From positions 1 to 26,474 of the IMG/VR virus record IMGVR_UViG_3300001783_000016: a stretch of DNA of 26,474 bases, one strand, 5' to 3'. The notes beneath the pieces were generated by a model. That model worked only from the letters and a program-made list of their open reading frames with translations, had not been told where the DNA came from and searched no databases. How positions within the stretch are numbered: the first letter of the stretch is position 1; every line of letters starts with the position of its first letter. A program made the position numbers and the translations under genes. The stretch comes from a virus. Shown in pieces: positions 1-6,542 of the stretch.

Positions 1-70
1 ACGCAGCATTAAAGGCAAGCAGGCATCAATCTATAACGATATGTTTCGCCTTATGCTTAAAGCAATATGA
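1..70 (+). CDS. C-terminal end of small HTH protein (gene wraps from 26299)
   Basis: Frame 2 is open from base 1 to a TGA at 68-70 and encodes a basic tail ending MFRLMLKAI. The gene starting at 26299 leaves the window with two bases of an unfinished codon. Joining them to base 1 gives ATA and continues in exactly this frame, for a protein of about 81 residues. The N-terminal part (see 26299) looks like a helix-turn-helix. The joined length and the position just before the methyltransferase and terminase fit small phage regulators. Joining the ends is an inference from frame continuity. An overlapping frame (3) is also open from 1 to 149. Confidence 0.6.
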   Translation, partial: RSIKGKQASIYNDMFRLMLKAI

Positions 71-181
71 ACAGTTGGCATGTTCAGATGATAAAGGTAC
101 TCCTGGGGCAATCGAGGCCACAGGGGTTGCGGGCACAATATTTAATTAGTTTCAGGGATATACAATGGATTTCGTTTCAGT

Positions 182-1342
182 ATGAAAATTGAATATATAA
201 AAGTTAAAGAGTTGCATGGTTATGAGTTTAATACTCGCACGCATAGCGATGAGCAGGTGGCACAGTTGGCGGCATCGATTGGTGAGTTTGGTTTTACCAA
301 TCCTTTGTTGATTGATGGCGAGCGACAGATCATTGCCGGGCATGGGCGGTTGGCAGCAGCCACAAAAATAGGCATGGAAGATGTGCCGTGTATTGTGCTT
401 GATCATTTAACCGAGGCACAGCGCCGGGCGTATGTGATCGCTGATAATAAGTTGGCACTCAACGCCGGGTGGGATGAGGATTTATTAAAACTTGAACTCA
501 GCGCATTGGATCAGATCGGCTTTGATTTGTCGGTGATTGGTTTTGATGCGGATGAGTTATCCGGCCTGGTGATTGATGAGGATATTGCCGGCGGTTTAAC
601 CGATGAGGATGATGTGCCGGAAGTGGCTGAGATACCGATCAGCAAGCAAGGTGATATTTGGTTGCTTGATAATCACCGAGTAATGTGTGGTGATAGTACC
701 AGTGCGGATGATGTTGCAAAATTAATGATTGGAATATACCCTGACTTAATACACACAGACCCACCTTACGGAATGAACGCAGTAACAAAATCAGGCGTTT
801 TATCAAAAAATTATAAGACTGATATTATGGGAGATGACAATCCCGATGTTGCCAAGGATGCGTTTATTTTGATTAATGAGCTTTATCCTAAATCAAAACA
901 AATTTGGTGGGGTGCAAATTATTACTCAAGTGTGTTGCCTGATAGTGAGTGTTGGATTGTATGGGATAAAAATAACGGTGGATCAGATCAAACAGATTGT
1001 GAGTTAGCATGGGCAAACTTTAGGAGTGTTGTTAGGCAATTCACGCAAGCATCAGAAAAAATTAATCGAGTGCATCCAACACAAAAGCCAGTGTCATTAA
1101 TGGAGTGGATAATAAAGAGATTTAAAATAACATCAAAGACAATTGCTGATTATTTTGGTGGTAGTGGATCAACATTAATTGCTGCTGAAAAACACAACAT
1201 TGATTGTTTTATTATGGAGTTTGATCCTATATATTTAGATGTAATTATCAAACGCTGGCAAGAGTACACCGGCAAACAAGCGGTGCATGAGGTGAGTGGT
1301 TTGACTTTTGATGAGGTTGCAGATGCAAAGCAAGTGGCATAG
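182..1342 (+). CDS. ParB-like domain fused to beta-class DNA methyltransferase
   Basis: This 386-aa protein has a ParB/Srx-type N-terminal domain (residues 1 to about 95, GHGR at 53-56) and a C-terminal S-adenosylmethionine-dependent DNA amino-methyltransferase domain. Catalytic motif IV DPPY lies at 193-196 and the AdoMet-binding motif FGGSGST at 325-331. The order IV before I marks the beta class, which methylates adenine-N6 or cytosine-N4. Such fusions are common next to phage terminase genes and are thought to protect or mark phage DNA. The start lies in an ATGA overlap with a six-codon ORF at 165-185 (MDFVSV) that has a better Shine-Dalgarno (AGGG), so translation may be coupled. Bases of about 720-1250, encoding the catalytic core, are much more AT-rich than the flanks, suggesting a swapped module. 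The target sequence cannot be read from the protein. Confidence 0.88.
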   Translation: MKIEYIKVKELHGYEFNTRTHSDEQVAQLAASIGEFGFTNPLLIDGERQIIAGHGRLAAATKIGMEDVPCIVLDHLTEAQRRAYVIADNKLALNAGWDEDLLKLELSALDQIGFDLSVIGFDADELSGLVIDEDIAGGLTDEDDVPEVAEIPISKQGDIWLLDNHRVMCGDSTSADDVAKLMIGIYPDLIHTDPPYGMNAVTKSGVLSKNYKTDIMGDDNPDVAKDAFILINELYPKSKQIWWGANYYSSVLPDSECWIVWDKNNGGSDQTDCELAWANFRSVVRQFTQASEKINRVHPTQKPVSLMEWIIKRFKITSKTIADYFGGSGSTLIAAEKHNIDCFIMEFDPIYLDVIIKRWQEYTGKQAVHEVSGLTFDEVADAKQVA

Positions 1343-1538
1343 TGTGATTGAAAGTTTAACCAATGTCGCAGTTGGTTATGGTGTGGCGTTGGCATCGCAG
1401 TTATTGATTTTCCCATTTTATGATATCGATATTAGCTTGCAAGATAATATCGCCATTGGTGTTTGGTTTACTTTGATTTCATTAGTGCGATCGTATGTGA
1501 TCAGACGTTACTTTACCAAGAGGACAGAGCGTGGCTGA
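1323..1538 (+). CDS. DUF7220-like small phage membrane protein
   Basis: The protein has 71 residues from ATG 1323. Upstream TTG 1308 and ATG 1311 are also in frame, but GATGAGG ends about six bases before 1323. Two hydrophobic segments (around VAVGYGVALASQLLIFPF and IAIGVWFTLISLV) are followed by an arginine/lysine-rich tail (RSYVIRRYFTKRTERG). This pattern, including the IESLTNVAVGYGVA start, matches the family annotated in many prophages as DUF7220, whose function is unknown to me. It overlaps the end of the methyltransferase gene by 20 bases and is followed closely by the small terminase gene, so it is part of the same operon. Confidence 0.7.
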   Translation: MQSKWHSVIESLTNVAVGYGVALASQLLIFPFYDIDISLQDNIAIGVWFTLISLVRSYVIRRYFTKRTERG

Positions 1539-2043
1539 TAGTCAAACCTATTCAATTGAAACCATTTCAAAACTGTTAATGCTATCCGAGCGCCGGTGTC
1601 AGCAGTTGGTGGGTGAGGGGGTGATCCCCAAACAAGGGCGTGGCCAATATGACTTGGTGAAAAGCGTGCAGGGATATGTAAAGTTTTTACGTGAGCGCGC
1701 GTTTGGCGGCGTGGCTAATACAGATCAGCATGGTGAAAAAACACGCTTGATCACAGCGCAGGCCAATATCGCTGAGATGAACGATGCCGAGTTGCGTGGT
1801 GATTTGGTGCGTGTGAGTGAGGTGCGGCGCACAATATTCACCGCTGCACGTGGTGTGCGTAATTCACTGCAAACAGTGGCCGATCGTTTGGCCGTGCCAA
1901 TTGCTGGCGAGAGTGACCACCATGAAATACACAATATTATTGAGGGCGAGTTAAACCAAATTTTAACTGATATGGATGAAGAATGGGCAAACGTAGTGGC
2001 CGAGCCGGTAGAGGATGAGCAGCAAGAAGATACCAAAGACTGA
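1531..2043 (+). CDS. terS: Terminase small subunit (Nu1-like)
   Basis: This 170-aa protein starts at GTG 1531, preceded by GAGG. Residues about 8-55 form a winged-helix type DNA-binding domain (SIETISKLLMLSERRCQQL), as in lambda Nu1, which recognises cos/pac DNA and presents it to the large subunit. The middle (about 70-110) is a charged helical region, and the C-terminus is acidic. It overlaps the large terminase by 29 bases, the usual tight coupling of terminase subunits. The position directly before a gpA-type large subunit supports the call more strongly than any single motif. Confidence 0.85.
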   Translation: MADSQTYSIETISKLLMLSERRCQQLVGEGVIPKQGRGQYDLVKSVQGYVKFLRERAFGGVANTDQHGEKTRLITAQANIAEMNDAELRGDLVRVSEVRRTIFTAARGVRNSLQTVADRLAVPIAGESDHHEIHNIIEGELNQILTDMDEEWANVVAEPVEDEQQEDTKD

Positions 2044-3985
2044 TGCTGATGGTGAGGCGTTAGTATTTAACGCAATTGCGGCCGGCCTAAAACCCGACCC
2101 CTGCGAGCCGATGAGTGAGTGGGCTGATAAATACCGCTTATTAAATCAAACTTATGCAGCCGAGCCGGGCAAATGGCGTACCAATCGCACCCCGTATTTG
2201 CGCGAGATCATGGACGCGTTTAGCCCGTCAAGCCGCACCGAGTTTGTGACCATTATGAAAGGTGCGCAGCTTGGTTTTACCGAGGCGCTAACCAATATGC
2301 TGGGTTATATTATCCACCGCGCACCAGCGCCAACCATGATGGTGCAACCAACTTTGAATTTAGCTAAACGATATAGTAAACAAAGGCTGGCCACTATGAT
2401 CCAAGACATGCCAGTTTTAAAAGGTTTGGTTGCTGACCCACGCGCAAGGGATAGCGGCAACACCACCACATCAAAAGCCTTTGATGGCGGCGTGTTATTT
2501 ATTGCCGGTGCTAATTCAGCCTCGGATTTACGCAGTGTGCCGGTGCGTTATTTGTTACTTGATGAGGTTGATGCCTACCCTTACGACTTGGACGGTGAGG
2601 GTGACCCGATTGAGTTGGCTGTTAATAGGACAAAGACCTTTGCACGGCGCAAGGTTTTAATTGGCAGCACGCCAACCGTTAAAGATGTGAGCCGTGTTGA
2701 GCGGGAATACTTAAAAGGTGATCAACGTAAATACCATGTGGCCTGCCCGCATTGTGACACCATGCAAGAACTGGTTTGGGCAAATATTAAATGGGATAAG
2801 GACGAGAATAAAGTACCAAGGCCGGAAACTGCTTTTTATGCTTGCAGCCATTGTGCAGGGGTTATTAATGAAAGCGATAAATTAGAAATATTGCAACATG
2901 GTCAGTGGGTTGCCACCAAGCCGCAGAACAATTACCGTGATACCCGCAGAAGTTACCACATATCAAGCCTTTACAGCCCGTGGGAGTCGTGGGCAAACTT
3001 AGTGCAAAAGTGGTTAGATGCACAACGTGACCCGCATCTTTTAAAGACGTTCGTTAACACTGCACTAGGAGAATGTTGGGATGACGAAGCAAATCGCGTT
3101 AACCAAGAAGATTTACAACAAAAGGCCGAGGCCTACCCACTGCGCACCGTGCCAATGGGCGGCTTATTAGTGACGGCCGGCGTTGATACGCAGGACAACC
3201 GCCTTGAGGTTGTGTTGTGGGCATACGGTAAAGACGGCCAGCAGTGGGCAATTGACTACCATGTATTTTATGGTGATCCATCCTCGCCGGCGTTATGGGA
3301 TGAGTTAGACGAGTATTTACAAAAAGAGTTGCAGCACGCCAGCGGGGAAAGTATCAAAATTAGTGCGGCCGCTATTGATACGGGTGGCCATCACACACAG
3401 CGCGTTTATGACTTTTGCCGCACTAGGCGTTACCGCCACATCATTGCCATTAAAGGCTCATCCACCCGCAATAAGCCAGTCATATCAAAACCATCTAGCG
3501 TTGATGTTACGTTTAGTGGCAAGACATTAAAAGACGGTGTGCAATTATGGCCGGTGGGTACAGATACAGCCAAAGAGGTTATTTATGGCAAGTTTAATAT
3601 TAAGACCGGCGCAGGCGCAATGCACTTTTCCAATGAGTTACCTGATGAGTTTTATGAGCAAATATCATCAGAAAAATTAATTACTAGATACCACAAAGGT
3701 TTTCCACGTAAAGAGTGGGTTAAGCCATCGCATGTGCGTAATGAGGTGCTGGATTGTAGTGTTTACAGTTTGGCTGCTGGCTACCATTTGGGCATGAACA
3801 AGTTTAGCCAACGCGATTGGCAAACTTTAGAGGACACCGTGCAACCACTAACCAAGGATTTATTTGCTGATAAAACTGAAAATATTAAGCAAATAATTGA
3901 AAGCAAACCTAAAAAACAACAGCAAAACTATCAACCAATTGCCCGCAGGAAAAAGGCCAACGCTGGTTTTGCCTCACGTTGGTAA
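2015..3985 (+). CDS. terL: Terminase large subunit, gpA family
   Basis: This 656-aa protein is a DNA-packaging ATPase and nuclease of the lambda gpA family. The N-terminal ATPase shows a Walker A-like MKGAQLGFTE (81-90) and Walker B LLLDEVD (180-186). A CPHC...CSHC pair near residues 244-285 probably binds zinc. The C-terminal nuclease has acidic motifs GVDTQDNRLEV (about 388), AAIDTGGH and RNEVLD. Length is close to lambda gpA (641). The enzyme would cut concatemeric phage DNA and drive it into proheads through the portal. The gpA type usually goes with cohesive ends, but no cos site could be identified by eye. The 3' end overlaps a convergent minus-strand gene by 12 bases. Confidence 0.96.
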   Translation: MSSKKIPKTDADGEALVFNAIAAGLKPDPCEPMSEWADKYRLLNQTYAAEPGKWRTNRTPYLREIMDAFSPSSRTEFVTIMKGAQLGFTEALTNMLGYIIHRAPAPTMMVQPTLNLAKRYSKQRLATMIQDMPVLKGLVADPRARDSGNTTTSKAFDGGVLFIAGANSASDLRSVPVRYLLLDEVDAYPYDLDGEGDPIELAVNRTKTFARRKVLIGSTPTVKDVSRVEREYLKGDQRKYHVACPHCDTMQELVWANIKWDKDENKVPRPETAFYACSHCAGVINESDKLEILQHGQWVATKPQNNYRDTRRSYHISSLYSPWESWANLVQKWLDAQRDPHLLKTFVNTALGECWDDEANRVNQEDLQQKAEAYPLRTVPMGGLLVTAGVDTQDNRLEVVLWAYGKDGQQWAIDYHVFYGDPSSPALWDELDEYLQKELQHASGESIKISAAAIDTGGHHTQRVYDFCRTRRYRHIIAIKGSSTRNKPVISKPSSVDVTFSGKTLKDGVQLWPVGTDTAKEVIYGKFNIKTGAGAMHFSNELPDEFYEQISSEKLITRYHKGFPRKEWVKPSHVRNEVLDCSVYSLAAGYHLGMNKFSQRDWQTLEDTVQPLTKDLFADKTENIKQIIESKPKKQQQNYQPIARRKKANAGFASRW

Positions 3986-4165
3986 TTTATCAAGCAGATT
4001 TTTGATTTTTTCTAGGTTGTTTTTACCCGATATATTACACCATTTTTTATAATACTTATAATCTGATGGTTTGAATGAAACCACCACGCGATTGATGTTT
4101 TTATTCCATTCGGTGGCGGTTTCTATTCTTTTTTGTTTTGACTTCTTTGATAATTTAATACTCAT
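3974..4165 (-). CDS. Small basic protein, possible ribbon-helix-helix
   Basis: This 63-aa protein is very rich in lysine. The pattern NRVVVSFKPSDYKYYKKWCN followed by NNLEKIKNLLDKL reads as a beta strand, helix, turn and helix, the layout of ribbon-helix-helix DNA-binding proteins (Arc/MetJ/CopG type); this is inference from pattern. Its ATG lies inside the end of the upstream 57-aa gene (11-base overlap), so the two are translationally coupled. Its end overlaps terL on the opposite strand. A palindrome at the promoter (4358-4369) would suit autoregulation. No enzyme motif is visible. Confidence 0.6.
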   Translation of the reverse strand: MSIKLSKKSKQKRIETATEWNKNINRVVVSFKPSDYKYYKKWCNISGKNNLEKIKNLLDKLPT

Positions 4166-4328
4166 GTTGTGATAATGGCTCTATCATTTCACCATCTAGT
4201 GTTTTGTAAAAATCCGCGATGTCATTCCAAACTGTAACATAGCCATCGCCAATAATTAGAACTTTATCACAATCATATACTGCAACCAAGTCAACCCCAC
4301 CACCCGTGTCAATTTTTTCATATTTCAT
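4155..4328 (-). CDS. Small acidic protein of unknown function
   Basis: This 57-aa protein starts at the ATG read leftward from 4328, chosen because AAGGAAAAG (complement of 4332-4340) lies just upstream. The longer frame to 4439 would add a hydrophobic stretch with no ribosome binding site and overlaps the promoter, so I reject it. The protein is strongly acidic (MKYEKIDTGGGVDL...DGEMIEPL), with predicted strands and no motif I recognise. It is first in a two-gene operon with the basic gene at 3974. The acidic/basic pairing and coupling recall toxin-antitoxin or small anti-host cassettes, but nothing in the sequence proves such a role. Confidence 0.55.
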   Translation of the reverse strand: MKYEKIDTGGGVDLVAVYDCDKVLIIGDGYVTVWNDIADFYKTLDGEMIEPLSQHEY

Positions 4329-4357
4329 TTTCTTTTCCTTTTTTATTGTTGTTATTG

Positions 4358-4387
4358 ATAGTATACTATAAAAAACCAAACAATCAA
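4358..4387 (-). promoter_or_regulatory. Promoter and palindromic operator of the minus-strand cassette
   Basis: Read on the minus strand, TTGATT (complement of 4382-4387) is followed after 16 bases by TATACT (complement of 4360-4365), a good sigma70-type promoter. The -10 lies in a perfect 12-bp palindrome, ATAGTATACTAT (4358-4369), placed where a bound repressor would block transcription. Confidence 0.5.
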
Positions 4388-4427
4388 CAACTATTTTTGA
4401 TAATAAATAATAACAATAAAATAAAGG

Positions 4428-4502
4428 TTGACATTTCAAAAAAAGTTACTAACCTAAACACTAGATATAGTGCTTTTTGCACACAACAAATACTAGATAT
4501 AG
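4428..4502 (+). promoter_or_regulatory. Candidate promoter with paired direct repeats before the connector gene
   Basis: TTGACA at 4428-4433 is a perfect -35. The best -10 is poor (TAACCT, 4450-4455, 16-base spacing). Just downstream lie two copies of ACTAGATATAG, at 4460-4470 and 4492-4502, with starts 32 bases apart (about three DNA turns). The first sits at the expected transcription start. This could restart late transcription after the inserted cassette, under control of a protein binding the repeats. Confidence 0.4.
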
Positions 4503-4509
4503 GGGTTTT

Positions 4510-5094
4510 ATGGCAAATATGTTTGATTCGGCAAACTATGCTGAAACAGAGCCAGCCAAGTTTATTGCCGGTGATCGCCTTGCGTGGAAACGCAGCAATT
4601 TAACTGACTACCCACCCGCAACTTACACACTTAAATACTCAGCCCGTTTAGAGAATAGCGGCACAACTGAGATAACAATAACAGCCAGCGGCTCAGGCAG
4701 TGAATACATCATCGAAGTGGGTCAAGGAACGACCGCGGCATATACCGCAGGGGATTATCACTGGCAGGCTTACATCGTACGCACCTCAGATAATGAGCGC
4801 GTTACCGTTGATAGTGGCATTTTTGAAGTCATAGCCAACCGTGATACGGCAACCACTGACCCACGCAGTAAAGTAAAAATTTGTTTAGATAACATTAACG
4901 CCGTACATGGCAAAAGAAGCACCAAAGATCAAGACAATTACACAATCGGTGGCCGTAGTTTAAGCCGTACACCCGTTGCTGATTTGATTTTGTTAAAAAC
5001 ATTTTATCAAAAAGAATACGACAAAGAGTTATTAGAAAAAAAGATTGAGCGCGGCCTGGGTACTAAAAGCGGCGTGCTTAAGTTTAGGTTTTAA
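4510..5094 (+). CDS. Head connector protein, Ig-like domain plus gpW-like C-terminus
   Basis: This 194-aa protein starts at ATG 4510, with AGGGG four bases upstream; the in-frame ATG at 4477 lacks a binding site and lies in the repeat region. Residues about 15-115 are beta-rich (GDRLAWKRSNLTDYPPATYT ... GIFEVI) and look Ig-like. The C-terminal part (about 125-194) is helical, with SKDQ-like and GRSLSRTPVADLILLKTFY segments resembling the gpW head-completion fold. This architecture is common in prophages between terminase and portal, where lambda has gpW, and is usually annotated as hypothetical. A role in the head-tail connector is inferred from position. Confidence 0.65.
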   Translation: MANMFDSANYAETEPAKFIAGDRLAWKRSNLTDYPPATYTLKYSARLENSGTTEITITASGSGSEYIIEVGQGTTAAYTAGDYHWQAYIVRTSDNERVTVDSGIFEVIANRDTATTDPRSKVKICLDNINAVHGKRSTKDQDNYTIGGRSLSRTPVADLILLKTFYQKEYDKELLEKKIERGLGTKSGVLKFRF

Positions 5095-5096
5095 TT

Positions 5097-6542
5097 ATGG
5101 ATTTTAATATTTTTAAAAAACACAAGGTCAACTCAAAAAGAAAGCAGCCAATGCGCCGCTCTTATGCGGGCGCAAAAATTGACCGTTTGACTAGCAGTTG
5201 GACAACCACACAACAAAACATTAATAAGGATTTACAAGCAGGCGGCAAGGTGTTAAGGGCGCGCGCTAGAGATTTAAGCATTAATAATGACTATGCTAAA
5301 AAGTATTTGCAAATGTGTGTTTCAAATGTGGTTGGTGCTAAAGGCATATTATTACAAGTTAAAAGCAAAACCAGCCGCGGCAAGTTAGACCAAAAAACAA
5401 ATCGCATAGTTGAGCAGGCATGGGTTAGATGGTCAAAACCTAAAAATTGTGCGTGGGATGGCCGCCTTTCATTTGTTGAAATGCAGCGCTTATTTATTGA
5501 AAGTGTTGCTAGGGATGGTGAGGCGCTTTGTCGCATTATTTACGATGATAGTGAGTTTGGGTTTAAGCTGCAATTTTTAGATATTAACCGCCTTGATGAA
5601 AACCTAAATAAAGATTTAGGCAATGGTGTAGTCATTCGCATGGGTATTGAGTTTGATATTACCGGCAAGCCATTGGCCTACCACTTATTGATTAACCCTG
5701 ACAATGTGGCCACCGCTGCTGCAAGGGCTGAACGCATCCCAGCGGATAATATTATCCACTCATTTATTGGGGAACGCCCCGAGCAAATAAGGGGTGCAAC
5801 TTGGTTGGCCAGCGCCATGACACGTTTACAAATGCTGGGTGCATACGAAGAAGCGGAACTGGTGGCGGCGCGTGTGGGTGCATCAAGCATGATTTTTTAC
5901 ACCTCAGAGGCCGGTGATAGCTTTATTGGTGATGAGGCTGATGATGGCTCACTATTAATGGATATTGAGCCGGGCATTGGCCACCAATTACCAGCCGGTA
6001 TGAAAGCCGAGCCATTCGATCCAACCCACCCCACATCAGCATTTAAAGACTTTAACAAAGCTATTTTAAGAGGAATTTCATCAGGTTTAGGGGTTGCATA
6101 CAATAGTTTGGCCTCAGATTTAGAGGGGGTTAGTTTTTCCTCAATACGTTCAGGCACATTAGAGGAACGAGATAACTGGCGGGTTAAGCAAAGCTGGATG
6201 AAAGAGCATTTTATGACCCGTATTTATGAGCAGTGGTTAAGTATGCAATTATTAAACGGCTCATTGGGTTTAGACATGGTTAATTATGACAAATTAACTG
6301 AGGTGCGTTTCCAATCAAGGGCGTGGCAATGGGTTGATCCCTCAAAAGACATACAAGCCTCAATTGCAGCCGTGCAAGCGGGTTTAAAGCCAGCCAGCGA
6401 GGTAATTGCAGAGCAGGGCGGCGATATTGAGGATGTATATGACCAACTTGCATACGAGCAAGATTTGGCAAAATCCAAAGGCTTAAATTTAACAATTACT
6501 ATTAGCGAGGTGTTAAGCAATGAAACAACTAAAAACGGGTAA
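5097..6542 (+). CDS. Portal protein, lambda gpB family
   Basis: This 481-aa protein carries the features of lambda-type portals: a basic N-terminus, RARARDLSINNDYAKKYLQM near residue 55, a conserved core with ARDGEALCR and FLDINRLDE, and the late segment LGVAYNSLASDLEGVSFSS. The dodecameric portal sits at one capsid vertex, is the channel for DNA and docks the terminase and connector. Length is slightly below lambda gpB (533). It starts two bases after the connector gene stop, and its last 23 bases overlap the protease-capsid gene, as expected for a co-translated head operon. Confidence 0.93.
   Translation: MDFNIFKKHKVNSKRKQPMRRSYAGAKIDRLTSSWTTTQQNINKDLQAGGKVLRARARDLSINNDYAKKYLQMCVSNVVGAKGILLQVKSKTSRGKLDQKTNRIVEQAWVRWSKPKNCAWDGRLSFVEMQRLFIESVARDGEALCRIIYDDSEFGFKLQFLDINRLDENLNKDLGNGVVIRMGIEFDITGKPLAYHLLINPDNVATAAARAERIPADNIIHSFIGERPEQIRGATWLASAMTRLQMLGAYEEAELVAARVGASSMIFYTSEAGDSFIGDEADDGSLLMDIEPGIGHQLPAGMKAEPFDPTHPTSAFKDFNKAILRGISSGLGVAYNSLASDLEGVSFSSIRSGTLEERDNWRVKQSWMKEHFMTRIYEQWLSMQLLNGSLGLDMVNYDKLTEVRFQSRAWQWVDPSKDIQASIAAVQAGLKPASEVIAEQGGDIEDVYDQLAYEQDLAKSKGLNLTITISEVLSNETTKNG

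Noticed and set aside
4329-4439. N-terminal extension of the 57-aa minus-strand gene
   Set aside because: The extra 37 residues read through the promoter, have no ribosome binding site, and the inner ATG has a strong one.
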